Origin: Sclerodactyla briareus
Lineage: Eukaryota > Echinodermata > Holothuroidea > Dendrochirotida > Sclerodactylidae
Length of the DNA stretch: 64,000 bases
Direction: 5' to 3'
Assembly: GCA_026419785.1 (NCBI GenBank)
Contig: JAODTK010004721.1
Span: 186,001 to 250,000 of the forward strand
Shown: positions 1 to 13,340 of the stretch, piece after piece
How positions within the stretch are numbered: position 1 is the first letter of the stretch
Layout of the letters: each line of letters starts with the position of its first letter
Made by a program: the position numbers and the translations under genes
The notes under the pieces: generated by a model
Seen by the model: only the letters and a program-made list of their open reading frames with translations
The model's database searches: none
Told to the model about the DNA's origin: nothing

Positions 1-3000
1 GATGAGGGGTCACATGGCCGATCCCTTTCAACGATTTCGTTGAGTTCGCGAATCGTGAATCGGGCCTAAGATCGGGCGTGTGACCAAAACGGCTTTAGTG
101 GCACAGCCCATTGAGACAAGTCCCAGGAGACACGATGAAAAGCTCCTACTTGATAATGGTGCGTCGAGAGAGAACCAACTCAAGCAGGTACACAGGTGCT
201 TGTGACAAGTCATCAATGACCAGGTGCCTATATCTGTAAAAACGCTCGAGCATGTCTGACGACGCGTGGAAGGAAATGCGCTATTATTAGCGAGATTCAT
301 AGTACTCCGTCTTTACATTACCACGATGCGCCCGAGTGAGCAGGAGCCAAAATTGTGTTCCTGATGCCCGATCGGGCAAATGTAGGCTGCCCCCACCAGA
401 TTTCTACAGGCTGACTAGCATTTCAATGAGAACAGCGGAAAGGCCAGTCCGAACTTGTGTATGTATTTATAACAATTTGTTCTAGAAGCTAAGCTGGCAA
501 AAAGTAACCCCCATATCACGACCATATCACAAGACTTCAGTTGTGGCTGCGCCACCAAACGTGGAATTCTCCCAACAGAAGACGAGATGCTTCCACTTTT
601 GTTGCCGGTAGTCATGGAAAAATAGGACAAATCTGGGAACCAAATTCCTTCCCAAGATCTTTTTGCACTAATATGTATTCCAGTGAGGCCCTCACTAAAC
701 ATATAAATTATTCGCGCTCAACTACCCTCGCAAAAAAATGAGGGAGCTTTTCAAAATATTCACAAAATCCCATTGAATATACGTTAAATAGTCATACATG
801 ATAGGTTGTAGTCGCGATTTGGACGTATTCTCTCTATTTGCCATGAAACAATAACTATGAATGAAGCCGGACAATTCGTTCAATATGAGAATGAGGGCGT
901 TCTTCAAAATGGACGACCTAACCCATCGTATTACATAGGCCCTCCGTTAAGTCAACAAACAGAAGCATATCTACTTCGACCAGTAATATCTAGGAACACC
1001 TAAAATGGGTAAGACAACAGTGAAAAATCCGCTGTTCTATTGTTTTCACGATCAACTCCAAAATCCATTGTCAGAAGAGCAAATGGAATCATCCCGTTAT
1101 ATCTGTGTATGTGGTATTTTGGCCGATATATGTTAGCGGTCGGGGTCATTACCACGAAGCCATTGATGGGACACCCATCTTAAAAGTGAGGCGTTCTCAT
1201 ATGATGTCAGATTCCCATTCCGAAAAAAATAAATGGGTTTACCACTTTGAGTGGTTGAGATTTAGGGACGTAGTTATCAAAATATGTGATGAAGGTGAGA
1301 CAGTTCAGTAGTCACGTTCGTTAAGCTGGCTCATCACCATCCACCGTGCAGTTTCTGACAAGTGACGACTCTGAGTTCCCACAAGCAGGCCCGATACACG
1401 CACCCCAGTTTTTCGCTGAACGCTGCACCTCCCGTTTCACAGTCTCCAGTGCCAACAGCAGATGGTTGGAACTTGAGCAAACTCTTCTAGTGACATCGGG
1501 TCTAGTGTGGGGACACGGGCCTCATATTCATGGTTTTTCCTCCTACCGCTTCAGCAGAATCAGGGGGTCCAAAGACATACTTTGGAGTGTCATCCAATCG
1601 TGCGTTTGGAGATAGGGACGTGAAGAAATGCTGAGTAGCTGCACGTCTGTTGGCGACCAAGATTCCGGTTCGATTGTCCGGAGCGGCATTCTCAGGAACA
1701 TACGGTACCGGATTTCTCTAACATGGTTCACAGTGAACGATTGAATATGGAAAATCGAAATTCCAGCTCGGATTACCTCGTCCTTGTGCGTTGGACGTTG
1801 TAGAAGGTTCTACACGTTGGTCAATTCACTGCTCGCAAAACCATCGAACTAGAGTTTTTTCCCGTGCCCCCGTGATTACAGAAAACAGTATCACAACAGG
1901 TGGTTTAGACGCATGCGAGAGAGTATAGAGGAATTTTCTTGACATCGTGGAGCCCCGTCGATGTCAGAAGAAGCAGGGGGGTGGTTGATGTCTGAGCTAT
2001 GTGTACTAATATGATGACACGTCAGCGTCTCCGCTGTACCTGCAAGTAGAAATGACGATCGAATAAGTATATAGTTGGCGATATAACTCATTTCCATTTT
2101 GATGTTAACAACCATCAAATATAGTTAGGGTACTGTTACATCTACATATCCCAAGGCACTCACAGTCAATGAGCATTCGACAGTTGTTTAAATTTCAGTT
2201 CTGATTGGAGGGGGCCCAAAGTTTTATCAATGATTTGTCCTAATCCAAGAATAAAAGAGCGTGATGAGAACAAATTACAATTTAGGTTAATAATTATTGT
2301 AAATTTTGGCTATACTAATCCTCAGCCGGCCGTCGTCTCAGCAGCCAGAAGCTTTTACGATGGGGTGTGCATCTTGTCACACTGCTCTACGCTGCTGGTT
2401 CTGTGCTGTCTGAATGTCGAAGAAAGAAGACGTAGTGAGCTCCGCTCTTGTGTGCAGGTGTTGTCAGGGACCTTACAACTACGGGACGGGAAACGGCTAT
2501 CCAACTGTGTAGGCGGGCAGTGTAACGCTCTTACGTCACGATCCGTGGACGCCTAGCAGAGCCCTTGTTTATTAGACCATCGTCTGCGTAACGAGACAGT
2601 CGGTCAACGATCCAATTCGTGCGCGGAAAAATCTCAAATTACACTACGCAGGAAAAGTAGCGTCCTCTATTTTATCAATTTCATGTTATTGGAACGCCAA
2701 ACTTATTGCTCATTTCTTACAGCTCCACACGCAGTGTACCCCCATATGGAGTAGTTAGTGACTCACGTGGTCTATGAGGGGAAAAACAGCGCCCTCATAA
2801 GTAGATTTTTTATCTACACCGACGTATGAAGTATGACTAAAGGAATGCTGCCAGAGTTAATAGGCATCTGCCCAATGATGGATAGCATAGGAAAGCTGTA
2901 GGGGGGGGCATTTAAAAACTACGAGAAGAGTTAGATCTTCACTTTCATCTCACCTTGCATGGAACGTGTAAAGTGCACAATCGAGTCTGCTTGAGAAAAA

Positions 3001-4590
3001 TAGAAATGTCCACAGGGAAGGGGCTCTTTGAACATCCAATGGATCATTGTGCTCAACTTCAAAATGAGGTAAGGCTAGGCCTAGGAACAACATTGCTGAG
3101 CAGAAAGTTGGGTTGATCATTCATGGTTGTGAATAACTTAGGGATAGGCATGGGCTGGGTGGTATAATTAGCAACAACTAAACAGACAGAAGTAGTTGGA
3201 ACAAAATGCATGTATCACAAAAACAAGATAGTGTCGACTGTCGATTCGTTCTAAGAACATTTCCCCAATTGAAACGGGGAAAATTGATGTCCCGCTCAGC
3301 AAAGCAAAAATAATCTTGAAGTTTGTTCCAACACTTTGGGGGATTGTAGCTCTCCATGGGGCTCATGGGTAATGTTTATGAGGGATGCATCACAAAAAGC
3401 AGCTATGAAGCTATCGCTAATGAAACTAACAGAGATTATGTCTTGGTTGTATCAAAGTCAACAGTGGATTTGTTTTAATACTTTGCCTGGATAAATACGA
3501 TTCCTGTGACAGGTGAATTGATCATTAATTTCGCTTTTTTATTACATCTTTTTTACTCCCGGCATAGACCTACTCGATCATAATGCTGTTCATACAGAAG
3601 ATAAAGGTATATTTGATATATACGATAACAGGGGGCCTAATGCAAAAGAATATTGAGTTTGGCGAGGGCTTGCTGTGGAAGGTTGTTATGGGGAAAGTGG
3701 TTATGTTAAATTGTCACTGATGCATCTAATGACAGGAAAGCAAATTAAATCCATAATTATATCAACTATGCCATCTACATTACCAAAATCAATTGTGCTC
3801 ATTCATGTTATTGTTCTCTGTTAGTATAAGTGCATTAAATTGCACATTCTGAAGTATAACATTACATACTTGACAATCATGCTGGAAGGAAGGGAGTAGA
3901 TATAAAAAAAATTATAAATCGTGAGCCAGAGGTTGGAGCTGGGCTGTTAGTGTCGTCTGCCTCATGTACACAGGAGAAGGCATACCCGCGCATGAGATGC
4001 AGACGTTGCACAATGTTTAGTACATGGTACTGAATAATACTCCACAGACAGAACTACAAAACATATACTCCGGACCCCCTCCCCCAGTCCCCCTCCAGAC
4101 TTATACATACCCATGGATGTTGGGACATGCCTGCAAGCGTCACCCCCAGCAAACATCGCTAAGCGAACTATAAATCTGCCGGCGCCCGTGCCGATTGCAT
4201 TTGACCGGTACGGATACCACATACTGTACATCTAACATCGGGTGCTTATTCTGGGCTATTGAAACTATACATAAATTGTACAATCTCCATGTAATCCTTC
4301 ATGTGCATGAAGAGTGGTCAAGGAGTGACTTGCTGTCTAGGCCCTATCTGACCTTTTTCTTTGAGCCTTCCCCCTTCTGAGCCACCCTGAATTTTTTTTT
4401 TGAAGGTCATAGCACTCACTAATTATTTGTGTGTTGTAAACAGACTCATCAGCCATTCATTTGCGAGTTACTTCTTTTGATAACCGTCACGCAACATAAC
4501 CCGTTGTTGTGATGATATGTGGTCTGTTTCCACTTGTGCCACCGTGTGCTTCTTCGGCCAATGGGATCCCCCCCGTTTTCCGGGCGTATG
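1..4590. other. no supported gene; unassigned sequence
   Basis: I see no coding exon, RNA gene or clear mobile element in this stretch. Open frames on both strands are short (about 110 codons or fewer), overlap each other in conflicting frames and show no recognisable domain. It lies about 10 kb downstream of the 3' end of the polycystin gene. A 9 bp G run sits near 2,901. Confidence 0.5.
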
Positions 4591-5490
4591 GTAGGGTTAA
4601 CGCTAAGTGCGTATTCCGTCTCTGGAAGAATCAGTGGGCTGGGGCCTTTGTGACGCGGGGGAGATGAGGGCAAAAAAAAAAACGGCAAACCGCACCTCAC
4701 ACCCGGTTAATTCATGACCACACTAGGTCAATGGGAGAATCTTTGCACAAATGGCCACTTTTTTGGGTGCGCTACTACACACGCGACTTTCCTGCCACGT
4801 GGCTGGCTTCAGCCATCGTGGGGATTTTTCCCGCGCTACTAGGGTCTTAAAGCTAAGTATTGCGCTTCTTTTGTATTAAGCGAGACGTCAGTGGGATGGA
4901 GTGTTGTGTGAGGAACGGGGGCAAAAACCCGAAAAACACCTCACCAGGTAGTTTACACACAAGTCAAGGGAGCATTTTTGCAACCCCAAACCTACCACTT
5001 TTCGGAGAGCCTCTGGCCTTATTTGGATTTTTGTGGGGCGCCAAACGACGCACCCTCTGGTTACTCGGGGTCTAAAGCTAAACGGTGTCTTCCCCCCTCC
5101 CACCCTATACACCCAATCTTGAGACCTCAGAGCCCCTTCCTTCCACCCACGACGAGGGCGACCGAACCACAAAAAAGCACCTCCACACGGGACTCCCCAC
5201 CCACAGCCCCCGACCTCCCAGTCAAACAAACCACACAAAGCCAACTTGGATTTTCCAACACATTTAATGTCAATGGAAGCATTTTTGCACAAAAAGCACT
5301 ATTTAGGCATTCTCCCGCGCCGCCCTCTTGGCGTAAAAGCAGGTCGGGATGTACATGATGTAATGCTAAGTAGCCTCTTTCGGCCTGAGAGAATCAGTGG
5401 GCTGGAGCCATCTGTGACAGGGAGGGAGCCAAAAACACAAAGCACTCACAGGTATGTACCACACTAAGTCCATGAAGAAATTTCACACAC
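4590..5490. repeat. degenerate tandem repeat, units of roughly 200-310 bp
   Basis: Three landmarks recur in the same order. The first is an AATCAGTGGGCTGG-like block (4,628 and 5,393). The second is a TAAAGCTAA block (4,849 and 5,074, with a weaker match near 5,362). The third is a GTCAATGG-AGCATTTTTGCA block (4,729; 4,962; 5,271; eroded at 5,469). Spacing is irregular, so the copies have diverged and lost segments. Long open frames here are a by-product of the repeats, run in conflicting frames, and should not be annotated as genes. Confidence 0.65.
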
Positions 5491-5499
5491 AAAGTCAAT

Positions 5500-7620
5500 G
5501 CAGTTTAGGACTTCGTGGTTTGACCTTCGTAAGCGCTATAGACCCTTCTCGCCTGCTAGGCCTAACTAAACGGACTCACGATCACCGGAGTTCATATTCA
5601 ATTACGCCTAACTTAAGCTAAGGGAAAGAAACACATGCTTCCTCAAGCTTTGTATGAGAGGAAAACTCTCTTACGGAATTAGGTCAGGCTAAAGACCTGA
5701 ATATTGACGCCAGACTGGAGCTAAAACAAGTTGACGAGAAACTGTAGTTTTGTTAGTTACACCCAACCTACGGGCCTAGGCTTAAGGCATCGTTATCGTG
5801 ACACTATAAAAGTTACCGTTAGGCTAATCTCTCGGTTTTAAATCCAGATTCATGCAATGTTCTAAGTACTAATTAGAAACCCAAAGTCGTCACTAGCTCG
5901 TCGGAGGTGACTTTATAACTAAAAATCATTCATATCGTTTAATCCGGTATGGACACTTCACACCAGTTTCCTGACTGTTCGAAGGTAATTTGCCCCGTTC
6001 GTAGGGCCACTTTTCGGTTCACCGATAGTGCTCTCGACATATTGTGTGTGCTCAAAATGCATCTATTGTACTGCAGCGGGCATCGTGCGTTTTCAGAATA
6101 TGCACAGCTATGCAGGCCATAATCGATTGCGCCAATAGTTGGGCGTTACACTTTTTTCGGCCAGTTTCATTCCGATCCATAAAAGTTTTTGGGGTTGTCG
6201 AAAAAACTTCGCCTTTGGTGTGAAATGCATCACATCCGGCTGGATCTGAAGGTCACAACAGGAGTTGCTGGTGCGCCGACGTGGTCTGATCCTTCGGGGG
6301 GCCCGGGGGAGCTGTTGTAGCCACGACAGAAAACTACCGTTGGACATGTGAGTGGATTGCCGAGACGTTGCACATTAGCTCAGGTAACGTCAGCCAATCT
6401 GGTGCCCGTCCAACCGTGTTCCCACCTCACCATGTACAAAAGCCACCGCATCAATACCAGAAGAGGGAGGTTGAAAGGGGTTCAGCCGAGTTTCAGAATA
6501 GTTTGGCAAAAGCGGCTTTGTTTGCTTTGTTCATGTTTCTGATCTCGGTTTGAGAAAACAACGAATAGAGAGATGGAGTCAGGTCAATCCAAGCTTCGCT
6601 CAACTGACAATACCGTTGGGCGAAAATGGTCAGTCGGTTGAAACAGCTTGAGGGAATCTAGATGGATCTTCTTCTCGCTTCTCTTGGGAACTTAGTATCA
6701 GGCAGGGATGACAGGGACTGCACTTTCGATTTCACCCTCCATGTCGACGACACACGACATCCCGTCCAGTACCTGCATATCCGGCCTACCTCGGCAGCTC
6801 TTTCAGCGTTAACTCCTGTGGGGCTTTGCTCACGAACCCCATTGAGAAGGACACGAGCGACTGATTGTCCCTTCACTGTCGAAGGGGTTGATTTGTGCTC
6901 ATTTAGCCACTGGGAGAGCAACGTGTACCGACTCAGCGTTCTCGTTTCATCCGTGTGTTGGATAGATCTTTGGGAGCGGACCCACTCTTCACGCCATCCT
7001 CCATACGCTGGTCACTTGGGACAAAGTGACTTCAATGTTTGCCACTTAACATTTGTGGCCGGATTTTACTGTTTATATCCTCCTCTGCCTCAACCCCACA
7101 CTCAGATTTAGCCGCTTCATTAGTCGCCGTTCTATGCAATGTCACATTATTGTAACCCGACCATTCGTGGTGGGAATAAACGTACAACGTAAATGCCTTG
7201 TGCGTGAGCATGAAGAGTTGTGCCAACCAAAGTCGTTGATTCCCTCAGAAGGAGCAAGCATTTCGAGTTGCCCCAATCGTCTTTCCGGCCTTTTGCTTCG
7301 TCATCAAAACTGTTCTTCAAGCCATGGGCTTGCAACATGTCCGGAATTCGTATCTCTTCCTTGCGTCTCTTGTAATGAAGGTGATATATGCTCAATCTCC
7401 GGGTGAGGCAATGTTAATGAAACAAATACATAATTTAACTCCTCTGCATCAAATTGCATCCACTCACCAGCCTTGGGCCCGGACACCGGCAAGTCCGACA
7501 CCAATACCAGCACCGACACCAAGCGACGACGTGGTGGTATCGAACACCGGTGTCGGACACCGCACAACACTAAAACTCACCACCCACGTACATCAACATC
7601 CTCACTGCATAATGACACTG
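5500..7620. other. no supported gene; open frames on both strands
   Basis: Several open frames of 60-150 codons overlap on both strands between 6,100 and 7,570, but none matches a family I recognise and none is bounded by convincing splice sites. On the minus strand 7,570-7,147 has weakly protein-like composition and could be further exons of the orphan exon at 7,799-7,630. A short simple stretch rich in CACCGACACC-like units lies near 7,485-7,560. Confidence 0.35.
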
Positions 7621-7629
7621 TTCTCTAAC

Positions 7630-7799
7630 CTGGGTGTTTCGGGAAGAGATTAACGGTTATTGCAAAGAATGCAAATATCTTGTACAGAAGCGGGATGGGA
7701 GTTAGAGTTGGTCCGTCGTGCTGCTGCAATTCCGGTGCATAAAATTCAGAAGATCTGCGTCGCTTAATCTGTGCTGGTGTGTATCTTCTCGTACCGTAC
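7630..7799 (-). CDS. possible orphan internal exon, unrecognised protein
   Basis: Read on the minus strand, a pyrimidine-rich tract ending in CATTTCAG precedes an open frame of about 56 codons that ends at a GTTAGA donor-like site. The peptide has a basic stretch (Y-T-P-A-Q-I-K-R-R-R), then a proline-containing segment (D-G-P-T-L-T-P-I-P), then a hydrophobic stretch (L-L-Y-K-I-F-A-F-F-A-I-T-V). I do not recognise the family. It lies 6.6 kb past the stop codon of the polycystin gene on the same strand, so it would belong to another transcript. It could also be chance: one exon of this length with two weak splice sites is modest evidence. Confidence 0.3.
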
Positions 7800-7819
7800 C
7801 TGAAATGAATTAGAGTCAT

Positions 7820-9050
7820 TCAAATAATTACATTGCTGAAACATGTCGAATCAGTATGAATTCGCACGGAACACGATTAAGATATAAATGGTTCTTGAGC
7901 GAAATGCGACTTACAAGCTGACTTCCTGGCCTGGTTGTACAGATGACGCCTGCACTCCAAGTGGTATTACTAATCGCCCGGCCATTTTCAGTTTTCCTTC
8001 ATGCTTCCAGACGCGCGGGATTTCCAGCTGGTCTACATATGAAAACAGTGTAGGATAGCCTTTCGGTGTTGCATAGGTGAGCTTATTAGAAGATGTCTAC
8101 GCGACTGCGCATACAAAAGTCGGACAAGAGGTGTGGTATTTGCCTGGAAAATAAAAGGTTAACTCAAAATATGAGTTTTGACAAAGTTTGCTGGATGGTA
8201 GAGTTGATTGACGGTATTTATTCATGCAGGAATATGACGACTGGTGATACCGCGGAAAAAAAAACTAGATGCTCTATGACTACGCAATAGTGTGAACAAA
8301 ACACGAGGATAGGGCACAGGGGACAGATTTGGCCACCCCCCCCCCCCCCACTACCTTATGAATCCGGCCAATAGTTGGGGCTATTGACCAGGCAGATCAC
8401 GATGGATGTACGGAAACTCGGCCTTGGTTTATGGAACATAACGGCATACCACCACACCCCTCCCCTCCCCGCCCGCACCCAACAAGCACAAACCAATCCA
8501 CAGTCATTCTTTGCAACAGTACAAACATTGGTCAGGTCAATGAATGGACATGCCCGTCTATCTCAAAATTAAAAGGAATGTTGGAGCATAAAGATAAACG
8601 GACCCTCCCAACTGATCTACATATGTTCAATGTCCTCGTAGTCTACTTAATCACAAAAAAATATTCAATACTGTATTTCCAATGGTGGAATAGGAATCCT
8701 CGACTCCGCTGTCTTCACTATACAGACGCCATGTTGTTTGGTTATCATCCGGATAATTACAACGCGACCCTGGTTCATTACCTACATTTGCGTCTGTTGC
8801 CGGTGTAATGATAATTGTTTCAAGTGTGCTTCGTGATCACGTTAATATTGAAGATAGAACGTAATGCATGTGCAAAGAGATTAAAACTAACAACAATTTT
8901 CGCAGCTAGAACGGTCTGGGAGGGTTCAATTTTCGAACACTGTGATATATCGGTATTAGTCTCAACAAGACGGTTAGCAGTAAAATATTGACCCAAATTG
9001 ACAGACGTTCAGTGTCGATGGAAGTGCTCTTCGTCGTCCTCCAGGCAAAC
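7820..9050. other. no supported gene
   Basis: I see nothing gene-like here. A 14 bp C run lies at about 8,336-8,349, and poly-A and CA-rich patches follow. The open frame at 8,431-8,808 (plus) has no recognisable domain. Confidence 0.4.
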
Positions 9051-9054
9051 TAAT

Positions 9055-9508
9055 AGTGGCGGCGCCAGGATTCCCCGACGAGGGGTAAGCCAGCGATGGA
9101 GGGGCCAGCAAGTATAAAATTCCCCGACACGCGCAGAATTTCCCGACACACAGACTCACCATTGCCCATGGACCACAATACATTTTTACCGTTCATTCCC
9201 TTCCCCGAATTTTCTTCAATTATTAAGAAAAAAAAAGTACCGCCCCATTTTCCGACATTTTTCTCGGCCAATCTGAGAGCGGGCGGGGGGTGGTTGTGTG
9301 TCTATGCGGGTGTGTGGGGGGGGGGATTATGTGCATTACAAAAGTCACAAAACACATTCGGAAAAATCAATAACAACATATTACATTTCGGTTCCCCGAC
9401 AAATTCTAAATTGTACTCGACGGGGGGGTGGGGGGAGGGAAGGGGGAAAGAGCCCCCAAAACGGGGGGTGTTTCCCCCTCCCCCGGCCCCCGCTGGCGCC
9501 CGCCACTG
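9055..9508. mobile_element. short inverted-repeat element (MITE-like), AGTGGCGGCGCCAG termini
   Basis: The left end starts AGTGGCGGCGCCAGGATTCC and the right end, read in reverse complement, starts CAGTGGCGGGCGCCAGCGGG. The ~16 bp terminal inverted repeats differ by small changes. The interior has repeated TTCCCCGAC blocks and long G and C runs, and no coding capacity. Related ends occur at 49,262-49,301 and, more weakly, near 58,888-58,918. A clean target-site duplication is not visible. Most likely a non-autonomous DNA transposon; the superfamily is uncertain. Confidence 0.65.
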
Positions 9509-9509
9509 A

Positions 9510-10780
9510 AACCAAAGCCTTTTCTAGGAAAATAAAACCATATAAACAGTCTATAAAGAACGACCTCCTGACAATGGTAAATGAATGGTAATTCTCCGTT
9601 GTCTAAGAGAGGGGAAAAATACCAACATTCAATCGGCTCTCGCGGATTTGCGAGAGGAGTGGTCGTGAATAAATTTAATATGTTAGCAGGACTCTTTACC
9701 ACTATGGTGTAAAAATCTTTGGTAAGGAAATTTCTTCATAGATTGGTCGAAGTCCGTTAATATGCCTCGGACGAATGTTTTAAATCTATACTGAAGACTT
9801 TTTGACAGACAGGCATATGTTAAAGTGTAATTCCTTTGTTGTTGTTAAAGCGCAGTGAACTCGGATTTTGCGCTACATAAGTATTGTGTACTGTACTTGT
9901 AATAATAATAATAAATGAACAGTTCGCCGAACATGGTGCCGAAGTCTAGTAATAGGAGTGCTGGAACATGTCCGTGATTGAGATTAGCCAACAGAAAAAT
10001 CTCCCTATGTCTTCTACGAATGAACGTGAGAATCCCATTTCCTTTTATGCAAAAATATTGATTATGCTTCCCCAGGTTAAAAGTATTGAGTACTTGATAC
10101 ATAATAGACATGTGTTCTTAGTCGTAATCTGTACACAAGGTGCACTCCAATGAGCCATGTTGTTATACATTTTTTTTAAGCCTGTCACCCGTCACCAGTG
10201 TATCTATAACGCGATACGGACACGATCATATGAGACGTCCTTAACGACATGTTGTTAGGAGGAAGAACTCTGTTAGACTCGAGACTCAGCATTAGTTTTT
10301 GAATCGATTATATGCTCCAGAAATTTGCACGAAACACAGGTTGAGCAGGACGGTAATCAGCGGAAAGAGCGTTTACTCTTCTTGCACACTGGACAGACAT
10401 TGGATTGTTTCCAGTCCTAGGAATGCACCTGTCAGCAAGAGATTGTTGAGAAAGACATGGGAGCCAGATCAGTGGCACGCTTCCTCAGGATCCAAGGATG
10501 GATATCTGTAATGGTCGAAGCCCCGATTTGCATATTCATTGTTTCTGAATTCCCCTTTGGTCTCGTGTTTTATTGTCTTTATTTGCAATCGTGCTCAAGA
10601 TTTGAGGGCGTTCACACCTCATTGATTCTCAATAGGCCGATAATCGACTGCAATTTATATACAAGCCTGGCGTGGCACTTCGTTTAGATGTCGTTTATTG
10701 TACACCCAGTCTGTTTTTATTTCTTTGACGAAAGTCCGAAGATCTATGCCATGCCGTCATTGACAGTGTGTGCATGTATG
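9510..10780. other. no supported gene
   Basis: AT-rich sequence with no recognisable exon. Short open frames on both strands are in conflict and lack domains. Confidence 0.4.
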
Positions 10781-10784
10781 TGCT

Positions 10785-11000
10785 TTGTGCCCGTGTGTAT
10801 GGGTTGTGTGCGTGTGTGACGCCCAGCTTGTAAGCAGGATAACTCAACCCACCTGGATGGATGAAGCTCATACTTGGTATGTGTGCTTCCCCATATGAGT
10901 CATGAGCCCCTCATTGTTTGGGGATCAGGTCAAGGTCCATCTGGGTCACTAGAGGTCAACGTCTGAAAACCTTGTGAACTCGATAAGTCGATCATCCCCC
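10785..11000 (-). repeat. R1 repeat copy, reverse orientation
   Basis: It carries the R1 landmarks read from the minus strand: the AAGCTCATACTTGGTATG block, a CCCCATA/ATGAG block, a degenerate AATGAGGGG block, and the TGACCT-rich segment. R1 is the ~280 bp dimeric unit described at 44,062-45,590. This copy is a fragment, and the sequence up to about 11,200 may be its eroded continuation. Confidence 0.65.
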
Positions 11001-11199
11001 ATGATGAGGGCATCCTAGCCTGTTCTAAAATAATGGCGGCTAACGGCATGGCCAACGAAATGAGATTTCGAAAGCATCCAAATTATATTCAAACTGAATC
11101 ACCCTTACCTTCAATAACCGCCACTACCTCCACATCAAAGTGACGCAATGGGTACCCATAAGGTCCCCTCATAGGCCAATATGTTCATGCATACCTAGA

Positions 11200-13190
11200 G
11201 CAAGAACTCATCGATGCATCCCCTTGCATACTTTTTTATTCTCTCTATATTGACACATCTTTCATGCTGTGGGTACATGGGCGAACAAGAACTCCATAAT
11301 TCCGAGCAAGTTCCCTTTCTTGACGTTCTAGTAATGATCGCGAGTGACAGCATAGAAACCTCGGCGTTGTGCACATTAAAACAGAATGATATAACATCCT
11401 AGTACATTCCCATCACACCAAAAGTTCTATAGTGTACAGTCAGCTCCTCAAGTACCGTCGCATATAACCAACCCTTCGTCCTCTATTCGATGGTTTATTC
11501 AATCATGGCTTTAATCCTACCATTGATGACCTTTTCGAAGATCACCCCCGCCGGCATTGCCTATAGACATCCACGCAACCTGGAACGGTAGTACGAATAG
11601 TATACAGTAAAGTATATATATAGTCACAAAAAGTACCACGCGTACCGAGACGAAAAAAAAGCAACATTAGGTTGCAACAAGAGTACTGTTATTCGTACTA
11701 TCATACTGTTATTCGAAGCGTCGATGGGTCGAATAAGCAGAGTGGATAATCGATTTTAGTTCCGGAAGTGTATGTTCGATTTACCACAAAGGAGAATATT
11801 AACAGTATCAACAATACATAATAACAAATAAGAATAAATTGATGGCTGAGACAAATGTTCCAAAATTAATTGCAAACAAATCATTTGAGAAATACAACAC
11901 AGAAATAAAAGTTTGCGAGATGATTCCCGTGACACGTTGCAAAATGGACATACCTACAGTCATTGGACTGCAAACGTGAGATAATATTTCTTACCTATGC
12001 TGCATTTCATTTGTGGTATATAGTAGTTCATCCGTGTATGTAATTTATTAAATAATATAATATGTGGTTTTGCAAAGACAAAAAGCAAAACAAAAAACAG
12101 AATATTTAGGATTACTACTTGCAAAATTATCCACTTAGTACTAACGTTAAAGTGGGTCATTTACATGAGCTAGTCGCAATGGACCATGAGGGGTTTCTCT
12201 GAAATCCACAATTTAGAAATTCATTTCAATTTTTTGGATCGTGCTTTCTTCAACCAAATACACGGAAATGACGTTTCCGGCCATTGAGAGGTCTCTCAGA
12301 CCAAAACCAAAATTTCCTGACAAGATCACGCGTAAAAACCCATGGTGGAAATCCGTTTTAGATGGTCAGGCAATTGAACCTCACATTTTTTTGGTGTTGG
12401 GGCCCCCTTGGCCCCCACTTCAGGACCCGCCCCCAGTGTTCCCCATATTAAAAAAAACTATCGGGCTACGTCAGGAATGGAACAACCCATTATCAAATGA
12501 ATTATGCACCTGGATGCTATTCCCTTGCAAAAATTGTGGATTGTCGTCATGAGGTCCTGTCACTAGTTTCTAACGGCCTGCACACTCTTGACAGGTAGGT
12601 GACACCATCGTCAAACATGGCCTCCACAACTTATAGGGTGCTCTTGTCAGAATATAGGGATGGCCATGTGGTTCAATGTCTCCGATGCCCAGTTAAAGAC
12701 TCGTCAAAAGGCTCTGTTACTGAGTAGAGGGTCATAAGCTATCATTCATGAACAAAATAACAATGAATTGTGAGGTGCTGTTATTAGAAAGATGATTGAT
12801 TGAGTGGTCGGAGAGTCTCCTGAAGTGTCTCCTGTACACACGTGTAAGAGTGCGTACAGTCTACACAAAAAACAAACAATCGGAGTACTGTACTCCTAAT
12901 ACCTAACCCCATAGAAAAACAAAAATTAATGTCACATTGATTCAGACCAAGCATTCCGATTGTTCATTATTTGTCAGGATATTTGCTGATTCCGATAGTT
13001 GAATGATAACATTTCGTAACACGGTGGAAAGCCACAAATCACAACTTTTTCCATACTCTTCGCCTAAAATTACCAAGAATGTCGATTTTAGGCGAAAAAA
13101 AAAAAAACGAGATTTGGGGCCAAACTGTGTTTTTTTTTTTCTTCATTTGTTAAGAGAACAGGACTGAATGTTCTGGAACAAACAACAATG
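11200..13190. other. no supported gene; AT-rich intergenic sequence
   Basis: I see no recognisable exon or complete mobile element. The stretch 11,600-12,160 is very AT-rich. A short palindrome-like pair (TTTTTCGCCTAAAATCGACATT-type arms) sits at 13,060-13,110, next to poly-A and poly-T runs. Confidence 0.4.
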
Positions 13191-13340
13191 TAAAATCAGG
13201 AAGCCAAACGACCTGGGGATTCGACTCATTCTGAGAACCTATGACCATATACAACATCAAATGGGATAATGGGATGATAAACACCAAACTCCAGCTCAAG
13301 GGACCAAGAAGAAGGAAAGGAGAAGTAGAAGAAGAAGTTA
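13190..13340 (+). repeat. R1 left-end fragment
   Basis: It contains the left-end R1 landmarks GATTCGACTCATTCTGAGAA, ACCTATG, AAATGGGATAATGGGATGAT and CACCAAACTCCAGC. The same order is seen at 44,065-44,170. It stops in an A- and G-rich tract. Confidence 0.55.
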
